Shown here in pieces: positions 15,472 to 25,218 of a stretch of DNA of 64,000 bases (position 1 is the first letter of the stretch; each line of letters starts with the position of its first letter). Source of the stretch: Collinsella aerofaciens (GTDB lineage: Bacteria; Actinomycetota; Coriobacteriia; Coriobacteriales; Coriobacteriaceae); contig NZ_WQPL01000019.1 of the NCBI RefSeq assembly GCF_018785245.1, positions 1-64,000 on the forward strand, written 5' to 3'. A program made the translations under genes and the position numbers. The notes below the pieces were generated by a model that worked only from the letters and a program-made list of their open reading frames with translations, ran no database searches and was not told the origin of the DNA.

Positions 15472-18400
15472 ATGGCGTTGCTAGTAGGACTGGACGTAGG
15501 GTCGACGACGACCAAAGTTTACGCGATGCACGAGGATATGACCGAGGCGTGGTGGGGATATCGCCGCCACGGGGCGTGTCAGACAGCGAGCGTGCGCGCC
15601 ATGCTCGGCGAGCTCGCCGAGCGCTTTCCCCATGAGTCGCTGCGCGTTGCGGTGACCGGCTCGGGTGCGCGCGATATCGCGACCGCGCTGGGCGCCTCGT
15701 ACGTTCAGGAGGTGGTCGCCAACGCGCTCGCGATCAGCAGGTTCTATCCGCAGACGCGCTGCGCCATCGAGCTGGGCGGCCAAGACGCCAAGATGATCTT
15801 CTTCCGCACCAACGATAAGGGAGACATCGAGGTTGCCGACATGCGCATGAACGGCTCGTGCGCAGGCGGTACCGGTGCATTTATCGACGAGATGGCAAAG
15901 CTCATGGGGGTCGGCACCGAATCGGGCGAGTTCGAGCAGCTCGCAAGCCGGGGAACGACCGTCCACGAGGTCTCGGGCCGCTGCGGCGTGTACGCAAAGA
16001 CCGATATCCAGCCGCTGCTCAACGAGGGCATTCCTACCACCGACCTGGCGCTTTCGGCGCTTCACGCGGTCGCCCGCCAAACGATCGGCGGTCTGGCCCA
16101 GGGTATCGACATCGAGCCGCCGGTAATCTTCGAGGGCGGTACGCTCGCCTACAACCCCACGCTGGTCCGCGTGTTCCGGGAGCAACTGAATCTATCGGAC
16201 GATCAGGTTATCGTCCCGCGCGATCCGCAGATCATGGTCGCGCGCGGTGCCGCCCTGTCGCTGACCGACATGTTCGCATCGTCCCAACCGATCGACCTTC
16301 CCGACGCTTTTGTCCGGCTGGATAAGCTCGAGACGGTCGCGCCCGCAAGCGGGGAGGGACGTCTTGCCCAGCCCTTTTTTGCCACACCTGCCGAGCAGGC
16401 GGATTTTACGGCACGCCATGGCAAAGAGACGCCGGCAAAGGGTCCGGATGCGTATGCGCCCGGAGAGACGGTGCGTGTGGCGCTCGGTATCGATTCGGGG
16501 AGCACGACGACCAAGTTCGCCCTGGTCGATGAGGTGGGTGAGCTTGTCGATTCGTTCTACGCGTCTAATAACGGCAGACCGCTCGACGTCGCTCAACAGG
16601 GTCTTGTCAGCTTGAAGAACCGCTGGGAGACAGCGGGAGTCACGCTTGCGATCGATGCCGTGGGCACCACGGGATACGGCGAGGAGCTTTTCGCGCGCGC
16701 GTTCCACGCCGACTACCATACGGTCGAGACGGTCGCGCACGCCCGCGCCGCGTGCGCATGCGTTCCCGATGCGACCTTCGTGCTCGACATCGGCGGACAG
16801 GATATGAAGGCCATCTGGCTCAACCACGGCGTGCTGACCGATATCGTCGTCAACGAGGCGTGCTCTGCGGGCTGCGGCTCGTTCCTCGAGGGTTTTGCCA
16901 AAAACCTCGGAATAGCCGTTGAGGATATCGCGACCGAGGCATTTTCGTCCAAAGCCCCCGCCGTTCTCGGCAGCCGCTGCACGGTGTTCATGAACAGCAG
17001 CGTCGTTTCCGAGCAGCGGCGCGGTAAGGGTCCGGGCGACATCATGGCCGGTCTCTGCCGTTCGATTATCGAGAACGTGTTCACCAAGGTCATTCGCGTT
17101 TCAAATCTCAACCGTCTGGGCGACAAAGTCGTCGTCCAGGGCGGCACGTTCCGAAACGACGCGGTGCTGCGCGCATTCGAGCAGTATCTGGGCAAACCCG
17201 TCACGCGTGCGCCCCACCCGGGGCTGATGGGCGCTATCGGTATCGCCCTGCTCGCGCGCGAGAAATGCCGCAAGGGCGACGCCGGCACGTCGTTTATCGG
17301 GCTCGATGCCGTGGAGCGCTTCGAGCATCGCGAGTTCGGCGGCGTTACCTGCCGTCGGTGCAACAACCGCTGCCAGCGCGCGGTCGTGGCATTTGGCGAC
17401 GGCTCGCTTTACGTCACGGGCAATCGCTGCCCGCGCGGCGGCGCCATCTCATGGGATGAGCTCGTGCGCGAGGTTCCCGCGGCGGAGGAGCTGCGTCCGC
17501 AGGGTGCTTGCGAGGCACAGGCACCCGGCACGGGGCGCGACCGGACCGCGGCTGCCCCCAATCTCTTTGTCGACCGCGAGAAGCTGCTGTTCGAGTCGTA
17601 CCCCACGGTTCCCGTCTGCGGGGGGCGCGATGTCACGATCGGCATTCCCCGTGTGCTCGAGTTCTGGGACACCATGCCGTTCTGGTCGACGTTCTTCAGC
17701 ACGCTCGGCTTTAAGGTGCGCGTCTCGGGACGCAGCACCAAGGCGATGTACGAGCGCGGTCTGGCGCACGTCACATCCGACACCGTGTGCTTCCCGGCCA
17801 AGCTCGTCCACGGGCACATCCGCAATCTCGTCGACGCCGGCGTCGACCGCATCTTCATGCCCATCATCACGACGGTGCCCACCGAAAACACCGCCTCTAC
17901 CAGCGAGTGGATGTGCGCCGTCGTAAAGGGATACCCCTACGTGATGCGCAATTCCGATAACCCGGAGGAGCGTTTCGGCGTTCCGTTCGATACGCCGCTG
18001 TTCCACTGGTACGACGAGGGCGACCGAAACCGCCAGCTCAAGGCGTGGTGCAAGGAGACCTTCGATATCGATGCCGACCTGGTTGCCAAGGCGACCGAGC
18101 AGGCGGACCGCGCGCAGGAGACGTTTGAGAACCAGCTGCAGCTGCGCGGCAGGCAGGTGCTCGAGAACGTGCGCGAGGACGGCGGCTACGCGGTGGTGAT
18201 CGCTTCGCGCCCGTACCACAACGACCCGCTGGTCAACCACGGGCTGCCCAAGCTCTTCTCTGAGCGCGGCATCCCCGTGCTGACGCCCGATGCGGTGCCG
18301 GGGGTCTGCAACGTCGATCTTTCCAACAGCCGCATCGACATCGTGAACAACTACCATGCGCGCATGCTGTCGTGCGCGGTCATCGTCGCATCGACGCCCG

Positions 18401-19911
18401 AGCTCGAGCTCGTGCAGATGGGCAGCTTCGGCTGCGGCCACGATGCGTATCTCACCGACGAGATCGCGCGCATGATGGGCGAGATGGGCTCCAAGGTTCC
18501 GATGATGATCAAGCTCGATGAGAGCGACGTCGCCGGTCCCATGGGCATTCGCGTGCGTTCGTTTATCGAGTCGGTCAACCGTCGTCGCGCGGAGGAGCGT
18601 GCCGAGGGCGCCCGGGTGCACGCGGTCCATCCGCTCGACGACCCGTATAAGGTCAAGTACACCAAGCGCGACCGGCACGACAAGATCGCGCTGGTCCCCA
18701 ACACCTCCCATGCGTTCTGCAGGCTCATGACCGCGGCGATGCGCAATCAGGGCGTGCGCGCCGAGGCCCTTGATATCGGGCGCGAGGATGCCATCCGCCT
18801 GGGCAAACGCTATGTGCACAACGACATCTGCTTCCCCGCGCAAATCGTGATCGGCGAGGCGCTCGCGGCACTCGAGAGCGGTAAGTACGACCCGCACGAC
18901 GTCGCCGTGGTGACTGGCAAGTATATCGGCGACTGCCGCCTGACGCACTACATGCCCCTGCTGCGCCGCGCGCTCGACGACGCGGGATACGACTATGTCC
19001 CGGTGCTCACCAACGACGACGTCGATGCCCACAATGCGCATCCGGGCTTCAAGCTCGGCCTTGGCCCGAGCATCCAGATCGCCTACGGTCTTCCCATGAT
19101 CGATGCCCTCGAGGCCATGCTTAGGCGCATCCGTCCCTACGAGCTCGAGAAGGGCGCGGCGGACGCTGCGTTCGACCGCGCGCTCGATGAGGTTATCGAG
19201 GGCATGGAGCGCTCCGGGCTGAGAGGCCAGGCGACGGGCTTCAAACGCGCGCTTGCGATCATGGACGCCGTTCCGTACGACCGCTCGAACCCGCATCCGA
19301 CCGTTCTCATCGTGGGCGAGTACCTGCTCAATTTCCATCTCGGCGCCAACCACGAGATCGAGCGCTACCTCGAGGACAACGGGCTCGAGGTCATCGAGGC
19401 GCGCATGACCGACGTGATCCGCAAGACCTATTTCTACAAGCATGCGCAGTCGCGCGAGTTCCACGTCGACCTGTCGCTGCCCGAAAAGGCCTGGTACGCC
19501 ACGGCGGACAACCTGTTCGAGCTCGCGCACGACCGTTGCGACCGCCTGGGCGCGGCGAGCCCGCTCTACGAGCCGCCGACGCGCATGCCCGAGCTCGTGC
19601 GCGCGAGCGATAAGATCCTGCACCATACGTTCGATGCGGGCGAGGGCGTGCTGATTCCGGCGGAGATTCTCGAGCACGCCAAGCGCGGCTGCCGCAACTT
19701 CGTGATCCTGCAGCCGTTCGGGTGTCTGCCCAACCATGTCGTGGGGCGCGGGCTCATCCATGCGCTCAAGGAGCAGTATCCCACGGCGCAGTTCCTGCCG
19801 CTCGACTACGATCCCGACGTGAGCTTCGCCAACGTGGAGAACCGTCTTCAGATGCTCATCATGAACGCCAAGGCGCAGGGGTGCGGTGAGGCGCATGGCG
19901 AGACCGCGTAA
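15472..19911 (+). CDS. 2-hydroxyacyl-CoA dehydratase activase-type fusion protein
   Basis: A 1,479-aa iron-sulfur ATPase of the BcrAD/BadFG/HgdC family. Domain 1 (1 to about 270) and domain 2 (about 334-600) are both ASKHA ATPase domains with GLDVGSTTTK and GIDSGSTTTK. Their cluster-ligand cysteines lie in NGSCAGGTGAF (C130) and CSAGCGSF (C464, C468). A cysteine-rich stretch follows (CRRCNNRC). DUF2229-like regions start near 724 (GIPRVLEFWDTMPFWSTFF) and near 1070, resembling dehydratase subunits. Single-domain activases use ATP to drive one electron into a partner dehydratase; this fused form probably acts alone or on an unlinked partner (inference). GACGGAGC precedes the ATG. The 3' end overlaps tetR by 17 bases. 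Confidence 0.85.
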   Translation: MALLVGLDVGSTTTKVYAMHEDMTEAWWGYRRHGACQTASVRAMLGELAERFPHESLRVAVTGSGARDIATALGASYVQEVVANALAISRFYPQTRCAIELGGQDAKMIFFRTNDKGDIEVADMRMNGSCAGGTGAFIDEMAKLMGVGTESGEFEQLASRGTTVHEVSGRCGVYAKTDIQPLLNEGIPTTDLALSALHAVARQTIGGLAQGIDIEPPVIFEGGTLAYNPTLVRVFREQLNLSDDQVIVPRDPQIMVARGAALSLTDMFASSQPIDLPDAFVRLDKLETVAPASGEGRLAQPFFATPAEQADFTARHGKETPAKGPDAYAPGETVRVALGIDSGSTTTKFALVDEVGELVDSFYASNNGRPLDVAQQGLVSLKNRWETAGVTLAIDAVGTTGYGEELFARAFHADYHTVETVAHARAACACVPDATFVLDIGGQDMKAIWLNHGVLTDIVVNEACSAGCGSFLEGFAKNLGIAVEDIATEAFSSKAPAVLGSRCTVFMNSSVVSEQRRGKGPGDIMAGLCRSIIENVFTKVIRVSNLNRLGDKVVVQGGTFRNDAVLRAFEQYLGKPVTRAPHPGLMGAIGIALLAREKCRKGDAGTSFIGLDAVERFEHREFGGVTCRRCNNRCQRAVVAFGDGSLYVTGNRCPRGGAISWDELVREVPAAEELRPQGACEAQAPGTGRDRTAAAPNLFVDREKLLFESYPTVPVCGGRDVTIGIPRVLEFWDTMPFWSTFFSTLGFKVRVSGRSTKAMYERGLAHVTSDTVCFPAKLVHGHIRNLVDAGVDRIFMPIITTVPTENTASTSEWMCAVVKGYPYVMRNSDNPEERFGVPFDTPLFHWYDEGDRNRQLKAWCKETFDIDADLVAKATEQADRAQETFENQLQLRGRQVLENVREDGGYAVVIASRPYHNDPLVNHGLPKLFSERGIPVLTPDAVPGVCNVDLSNSRIDIVNNYHARMLSCAVIVASTPELELVQMGSFGCGHDAYLTDEIARMMGEMGSKVPMMIKLDESDVAGPMGIRVRSFIESVNRRRAEERAEGARVHAVHPLDDPYKVKYTKRDRHDKIALVPNTSHAFCRLMTAAMRNQGVRAEALDIGREDAIRLGKRYVHNDICFPAQIVIGEALAALESGKYDPHDVAVVTGKYIGDCRLTHYMPLLRRALDDAGYDYVPVLTNDDVDAHNAHPGFKLGLGPSIQIAYGLPMIDALEAMLRRIRPYELEKGAADAAFDRALDEVIEGMERSGLRGQATGFKRALAIMDAVPYDRSNPHPTVLIVGEYLLNFHLGANHEIERYLEDNGLEVIEARMTDVIRKTYFYKHAQSREFHVDLSLPEKAWYATADNLFELAHDRCDRLGAASPLYEPPTRMPELVRASDKILHHTFDAGEGVLIPAEILEHAKRGCRNFVILQPFGCLPNHVVGRGLIHALKEQYPTAQFLPLDYDPDVSFANVENRLQMLIMNAKAQGCGEAHGETA

Positions 19912-20584
19912 GGACGCCGATGCGCCCGATGCACGCACCCGTATCATCGAGGCGTTTTGGGAGCTCATCGAGAACAACAGCATCTTCGAGCTGTCGGTTG
20001 GCGAGGTGACCCGCGCCGCCCAGTGCAATCGCGGAACGTTTTACTACTATTTTCACGATTTCGATGAACTCGTCGCCATCGCCATGACCCAGCTGCTGCA
20101 GGATAACGAGCTTATCACCGATGCCCTCTGGCATTTTTCGAGCGAGGGCGACCTTTCGGCGTTCGACCGGCGCGACGTCCGCTGCCTGCTGCGGCGCATC
20201 GTCATCACCATGAGGGCGGGTGCCGCCGAGCAGGTCGTGCAGGGCATCCATACGATCATCATCGACCGCGTGAGAGAGATCGTCCACCCCGACGGAGAAG
20301 AGCTCGAGGCAGATTCGAGCTTTGCGGTGGGCTTTCTGGTCTCGGGCATCATGGGCTTTGTGATGGCGGTCGGCTTTGCCCGGGAGGGCGGCGAGGAGAT
20401 AGACCTCGAGCAGCTGGGGGACAGCGCGTGCGCGTACCTGAGGGCGGTCGCCATGCAGACGGTGGAAACGGTCGCGCAAGTCGAGGGCGTCGATACATCC
20501 GAGCTGCTCGAACGCGTCTCCAAGGAGGCCGATGCCTATCGCGCATCGCGTGCGACGAGTCCCGACGTGGTGAAAGACGCCTAG
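19895..20584 (+). CDS. TetR-family transcriptional regulator
   Basis: A 229-aa regulator. The N-terminal HTH reads ARTRIIEAFWELIENNSIFELSVGEVTRAAQCNRGTFYYYFHDFDEL, the standard TetR fold; the rest is a ligand-binding helical domain with no close signature. ATG 19895 gives the usual basic start MARPRK; a GTG at 19886 is in frame. It overlaps the activase gene and so is translated from the same mRNA. Its likely target is the 21-bp palindrome at 15402. Confidence 0.88.
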   Translation: MARPRKDADAPDARTRIIEAFWELIENNSIFELSVGEVTRAAQCNRGTFYYYFHDFDELVAIAMTQLLQDNELITDALWHFSSEGDLSAFDRRDVRCLLRRIVITMRAGAAEQVVQGIHTIIIDRVREIVHPDGEELEADSSFAVGFLVSGIMGFVMAVGFAREGGEEIDLEQLGDSACAYLRAVAMQTVETVAQVEGVDTSELLERVSKEADAYRASRATSPDVVKDA

Positions 20585-20776
20585 GGTTTCTCTTGCGGGG
20601 CGCCTGTCGCGCATCGCGCGGTGAGTCCCGCGATGCGGTCATAACCTGCATTCATGTGAGCCGGGTTTATAGATATTCCTCCAGCTGTTAACATAGACAA
20701 CCTGTGGGTAAAGAGACAAAAGCGCCGCCGACGGGCGGGCGTTTTGATTTCGATGAACTCATGTAAGGAAACGAAC

Positions 20777-23419
20777 ATGTTAGATAGATTTACCGATCGA
20801 GCGCGCAAGGTCATGTCGATGGCCAAACAGGAGGCGCTCGATCTGCACTCAAATAAGGTGGGCACCGAGCACCTGCTGCTCGCACTCGCCAAGGAGGACG
20901 AGGGCATCGCTGCCGAGGCGCTGCGCTCGCTTGATATCTCCTACGACGACATCATGGACACCCTCAAGGAGGTCCAGACCACCGTTCCCGAGCCCAGCGA
21001 GGAGACCGAGGCCGCCAAGCTCGCCTTTACGCCGCTCGTCATTAGCGTGATGGAGCGCTCCTTCCGCGTGGCGCGTGAGAACAACCAGACCTACGTGTCG
21101 ACCGAGCACTTGCTGATCGGCATCGTCGAAGAGGGCAACGGCATGGCCATGGACATTCTCATGCGCCTGGGTGTGTCGTCCGCTTCCATTAAAAAGGCCA
21201 TCGAAAAGCTTACCGCCAAGGACCAGGACAAGAAGCGTCCGCTCGCCGGTGCCGGCGCCGGCCGTCCCGGTGCGGGTCTGCCGTTCTTTAGCGGCTCGGA
21301 TGGCTCTCAGCAAAAGGGGAGCGGCACCGACACGCTCAAGCAGTTTGCGACTAACCTCACGCAGAAGGCGCGCGACGGCGAGCTCGACCCTGTAATTGGT
21401 CGCGAAAAGGAAGTCCAGCGCATGATGGAGATCCTTTCGCGCCGCACCAAGAACAACCCGCTTATCTTGGGTGACCCCGGCGTGGGCAAGACGGCCATCG
21501 TCGAGGGCCTGGCACAGCAGATCGCTGCCGGCAACGTGCCCGAGAACCTTATGAGCCAGAATATCTGGACGCTCGACCTGCCGGGCCTCGTTGCGGGCGC
21601 CAAGTATCGCGGTGAGTTTGAGGAGCGCCTCAAGAACGTGATCCAGGAGGCGACCGAAGCCGACGACGTCATCCTGTTTATCGACGAGATGCACACCATC
21701 ATCGGTGCCGGTTCTGCCGAGGGTTCTATCGATGCGAGCTCTATGCTCAAGCCCGTGCTCGCGCGCGGTGCTTTCCAGATCATCGGTGCCACCACGGCCG
21801 AGGAATTCCGCAAGTACCTCACCAAGGACCCGGCCTTCGAGCGTCGCTTCCAGACCATTGATGTCGCGGAGCCGAGCGTCGAGGACACGGTCAAGATCCT
21901 GACCGCGCTCAAGCCGCGCTACGAGGAGCACCACCATGTGCGCTATACGCAGGGTGCTATCGAGGCCGCCGCGAACCTTTCCAACCGCTACATCCAGGAT
22001 CGCTTCCTGCCCGATAAGGCCATCGACCTCATCGACGAGGCCGGTGCCCGCGCTCGCATCGCCGCGAATCGCGCGCCCGAGCCGGTGCGCGAGGCCGAGC
22101 ATCGTATAGAGGAGCTCAAGGCCGCCGCGCAGGAGGCCACCGAGAGCGATGACATGAACAAGGCCGCCGAGATCACCGAGCAGCAGAAGGCCGCCGAGAT
22201 TGAGCTCGCCGAAGCCAAGGCCGCCTGGACCGCCGAGCTCGACGCCAGCCCGCTCACCATCGACGTGAGTCAGATTGCCGACATCGTGTCCGTGACCTCT
22301 GGCGTGCCGGTTTCCTCGCTCACCGAGAGCGAGAGCCGTCGCCTGCTGCAGACCGAAAGCGTGCTCAAGACCCGCATTATCGGCCAGGACGAGGCTGTCG
22401 AGGCCGTGGCCAAGGCCGTGCGCCGCAGCCGTTCGCCGCTCAAGGACCCGCGTCGCCCCGGCGGTAGCTTTATCTTCCTGGGCCCCACCGGCACGGGCAA
22501 GACTGAGCTCGCCAAGACGCTCGCCGAGTACCTCTTTGGCAGCAAGGACGCGCTCATCAGCTTCGACATGTCCGAGTTCGGTAGCGAGTTCGAGGTCTCC
22601 AAGCTCATCGGTAGCCCTCCGGGCTACGTCGGTCACGACGAGGGCGGCCAGCTCACCAAGGCCGTTCGTCGCCACCCGTACTCGGTCGTGCTGTTCGACG
22701 AGATCGAGAAGGCGCACCCCGATATCTTCAACATCTTGCTGCAGGTGCTGGAGGAGGGCCGCCTGACCGATAGCCAGGGCAAGACGGTCGACTTCCGCAA
22801 CACCGTGATCATCATGACGTCCAACGTGGGCGCCCGCGAGATTGCGCAGGATGCGAGCGTGGGCTTTGGCACCACCGGCGAGCAGGGCCTCACGTCGAGT
22901 GAGATCCGCGGCCGCGCGATGGGCGAGCTCAAGCGCCTGTTCCGCCCCGAGCTGCTCAACCGTATCGACGACATTGTGGTGTTCCAGAAGCTCTCGGGTG
23001 AGAATCTCACCAAGATCGCGCACCTGCTGGTGGACGACCTGCGTCAGCGTTTGATTGCCAACTGCATGAACATCAAGCTCACCGATGCGGCCTATGACAA
23101 GATCGTGGCCGAGGGCACCGACCTCACCAACGGTGCGCGTCCGCTGCGCCGTGCTATTCAAAAGCTCATCGAGGACCCGCTGTCCGAGGAGCTTCTGGCC
23201 GGCGAGTGGGGCGAGGGCGATACCGTCCTGTGCGACGTGGCCGATGGCAAGTTTGTCTTTAGCCACGGCACGGGCGAGATCCCGGCACCGCGTCCGGCGG
23301 GCACGCTCGGTGGCGATACCGCCCCGGCGGCACCGCACACCGGCAACGCCGCGCCCGTGAGCGGCGGCGTGACCTCGGGCCCCGGCGGCATGATGCAAGC
23401 CGGTTCCGGCGCGCTGTAG
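20777..23419 (+). CDS. clpC: ATP-dependent Clp protease ATP-binding subunit ClpC
   Basis: AAA+ unfoldase of 880 aa that feeds ClpP. Order: two Clp-N repeats (about 1-145), a Gly-rich linker, AAA domain 1 with Walker A GDPGVGKT (232-239), a UVR-like coiled coil (about 430-480), AAA domain 2 with GPTGTGKT (569-576), and a Gly/Pro/Ala-rich tail of about 45 aa. ATG 20777 has GTAAGGAA 7 bases upstream and gives the usual MLDRFTDRA start. No mcsA, mcsB or ctsR lies beside it, and I see no CtsR-type direct heptads upstream. Confidence 0.95.
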   Translation: MLDRFTDRARKVMSMAKQEALDLHSNKVGTEHLLLALAKEDEGIAAEALRSLDISYDDIMDTLKEVQTTVPEPSEETEAAKLAFTPLVISVMERSFRVARENNQTYVSTEHLLIGIVEEGNGMAMDILMRLGVSSASIKKAIEKLTAKDQDKKRPLAGAGAGRPGAGLPFFSGSDGSQQKGSGTDTLKQFATNLTQKARDGELDPVIGREKEVQRMMEILSRRTKNNPLILGDPGVGKTAIVEGLAQQIAAGNVPENLMSQNIWTLDLPGLVAGAKYRGEFEERLKNVIQEATEADDVILFIDEMHTIIGAGSAEGSIDASSMLKPVLARGAFQIIGATTAEEFRKYLTKDPAFERRFQTIDVAEPSVEDTVKILTALKPRYEEHHHVRYTQGAIEAAANLSNRYIQDRFLPDKAIDLIDEAGARARIAANRAPEPVREAEHRIEELKAAAQEATESDDMNKAAEITEQQKAAEIELAEAKAAWTAELDASPLTIDVSQIADIVSVTSGVPVSSLTESESRRLLQTESVLKTRIIGQDEAVEAVAKAVRRSRSPLKDPRRPGGSFIFLGPTGTGKTELAKTLAEYLFGSKDALISFDMSEFGSEFEVSKLIGSPPGYVGHDEGGQLTKAVRRHPYSVVLFDEIEKAHPDIFNILLQVLEEGRLTDSQGKTVDFRNTVIIMTSNVGAREIAQDASVGFGTTGEQGLTSSEIRGRAMGELKRLFRPELLNRIDDIVVFQKLSGENLTKIAHLLVDDLRQRLIANCMNIKLTDAAYDKIVAEGTDLTNGARPLRRAIQKLIEDPLSEELLAGEWGEGDTVLCDVADGKFVFSHGTGEIPAPRPAGTLGGDTAPAAPHTGNAAPVSGGVTSGPGGMMQAGSGAL

Positions 23420-23448
23420 GGCGTGGCGACAATTTGATCTGTGCAATC

Positions 23449-23476
23449 GAGGCGTTCCGGCAAGGGCGCCTCAATT
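23449..23476 (+). terminator. Weak terminator candidate after clpC
   Basis: Stem GAGGCG/CGCCTC with a 12-base loop, then AATTTG. The T-run is poor. Confidence 0.4.
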
Positions 23477-23633
23477 TGTAGAGCTGCGGTAACTGTGACC
23501 GTTACGCTATGCGGTCCACCGTTAGCCGATGATGCGAGAGCGCTCGGCGTTTTCGACTGGTTTATGCAAACGAAGTCTGGGAATATACAAGGCGCATGTC
23601 TTACTGTCTAACCAGTTGCGCCAAGGAGGCACC

Positions 23634-25091
23634 ATGGACTACAAGATTACCGGCTACGAGCCCGCCCAGCTGTTCCATTTCTTTGAGGAGGTCAGCGCGA
23701 TCCCCCGTGGGTCTGGCAACGAGAAGGGCATCAGCGATTTCCTGGTTGCGTTTGCCAAGGAGCGCGGTCTCGATGTGTATCAGGACGAGGTCTACAACGT
23801 CATCATTCGCAAGCCCGCATCTGCCGGCGCCGAGAATGCCCCGACCGTAATGCTGCAGGGTCACATCGACATGGTGTGTGACAAGCTGGGTTCCGTCGAG
23901 CACGACTTTACGACCGACGGTATCGACTTGGTCGTCAAGGACGGTGTCCTCACCGCTAACGGCACCACTCTGGGCGCCGACAATGGTATCGCCGTCGCGC
24001 TTATGCTTACCGTGCTCAACGACGATTCGATTACCCATCCGGCCCTCGAGTGCGTGTTCACCACCGACGAGGAGACTGGCCTGGTCGGCGCCGAGACGCT
24101 CGACAAGTCCCAGATTAGCGCCCGCACCATGATCAACCTTGACTCCGAGGAAGAGGGCGTTGCCACCGTCAGCTGTGCCGGCGGCGTCGTCGTTACCTAC
24201 ACCTGCCCGATCGCGCGCGAGCACAAGACCGGTAGCACCCTCACGCTCGACATCTCCGGCCTGCTGGGCGGCCACTCCGGCAGCGATATCAACCTGGAGC
24301 GCGGCAACGGCAACCTCATCATGGCCCGCATCATCGACCGCCTGATGGTTGCCGGCGAGCCCGCCATCGTTAGCTTTAACGGCGGCACCAAGGACAACGC
24401 CATCAACCGTGAGTGCAAGGCTGTTCTGGTCTACGCCGACCACGCTGCCGCCGAGGCCGCGGCCCAGATTGCAAAGGGCATCATCGCCGACGTCACTGCT
24501 GAGCTCGAGGTCTTCGACCCCGGCTTTACTTGCACCGTCGAGATTGCCGACGACGCCGAGGTTGAGGCCATGGACCAGAAGTCCGCGCTTGCCCTCATCC
24601 GCGCCCTGCGCCTTGCCCCTAACGGCGTGATTCGCCGCAACGTCGCCACCGACGGCTCCGTCGAGGTTTCCTCCAACATCGGCGTGGTCGCCACCTCCGA
24701 TGACGAGGTCAAGATTATGCTGTCCCCGCGCTCTTCGATCACCTCGCTGCAGAACGAGTTCAAGGACCGTCTGCAGACGCTGGCCGATGTCCTGGGCTTC
24801 GACGCCAAGTTTGAGTTTGAGTATCCCGGCTGGAGCTATGCCGAGCATTCGCCGGTCCGCGACGTCTTTGTCGAGAGCTATCGAGAGCTCTTTGGCTCCG
24901 AGCTGCGCATCGAGTCCATTCACGCCGGCCTTGAGTGCGGCCTGTTTGCCGAGGCTCTGCACGGCCTGGACGCCATCGCCGTGGGCCCGACGCTCTCCGA
25001 TGTCCATACCCCGGACGAGAGCATGGAGCTCGCTTCTGCCGAGCGCTTCTACGAGCTGCTCATCGACGTCCTCAAGCGCCTCGCTGCGTAA
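23634..25091 (+). CDS. pepD: Aminoacyl-histidine dipeptidase (M20 family)
   Basis: Cytosolic metallopeptidase of 485 aa that cleaves Xaa-His and related dipeptides. Metal-site motifs: QGHIDMVCDK (His-x-Asp), GADNGIAVALML (bridging Asp) and TDEETGLVGAETLD (catalytic Glu-Glu). The inserted dimerization domain begins after GGHSGSDINLERGN. AAGGAGG lies 6 bases before ATG 23634; an in-frame ATG at 23529 has no such site. A very strong terminator follows. Confidence 0.93.
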   Translation: MDYKITGYEPAQLFHFFEEVSAIPRGSGNEKGISDFLVAFAKERGLDVYQDEVYNVIIRKPASAGAENAPTVMLQGHIDMVCDKLGSVEHDFTTDGIDLVVKDGVLTANGTTLGADNGIAVALMLTVLNDDSITHPALECVFTTDEETGLVGAETLDKSQISARTMINLDSEEEGVATVSCAGGVVVTYTCPIAREHKTGSTLTLDISGLLGGHSGSDINLERGNGNLIMARIIDRLMVAGEPAIVSFNGGTKDNAINRECKAVLVYADHAAAEAAAQIAKGIIADVTAELEVFDPGFTCTVEIADDAEVEAMDQKSALALIRALRLAPNGVIRRNVATDGSVEVSSNIGVVATSDDEVKIMLSPRSSITSLQNEFKDRLQTLADVLGFDAKFEFEYPGWSYAEHSPVRDVFVESYRELFGSELRIESIHAGLECGLFAEALHGLDAIAVGPTLSDVHTPDESMELASAERFYELLIDVLKRLAA

Positions 25092-25146
25092 AGGTTGCGC
25101 TAGCAGCAGTCCGAGTCACGTGCTAGCGGATTGCAAATGACATTAT

Positions 25147-25191
25147 GAGAGGGGGCACCCGGTCTGTTGCGACGGGTGCCCCCTCTCTTTT
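25147..25191 (+). terminator. Terminator of pepD
   Basis: Perfect 14-bp stem GAGAGGGGGCACCC/GGGTGCCCCCTCTC with a 13-base loop, then TTTT. Confidence 0.95.
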
Positions 25192-25218
25192 GTTTGATAA
25201 TTGCGAAATTACGGCCAC

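Noticed and set aside
17449-20028. 859-codon frame antisense to the activase gene
   Set aside because: Arg/His/Leu-rich shadow product; the sense gene has all family motifs.
20698-20750. Heat-shock operator (CtsR or HspR type) upstream of clpC
   Set aside because: I looked for direct heptads or an inverted CTTGAGT-type site and saw none; the GC-rich inverted-looking block pairs poorly.
20849-23446. 865-codon frame antisense to clpC
   Set aside because: Same shadow effect; clpC is certain.
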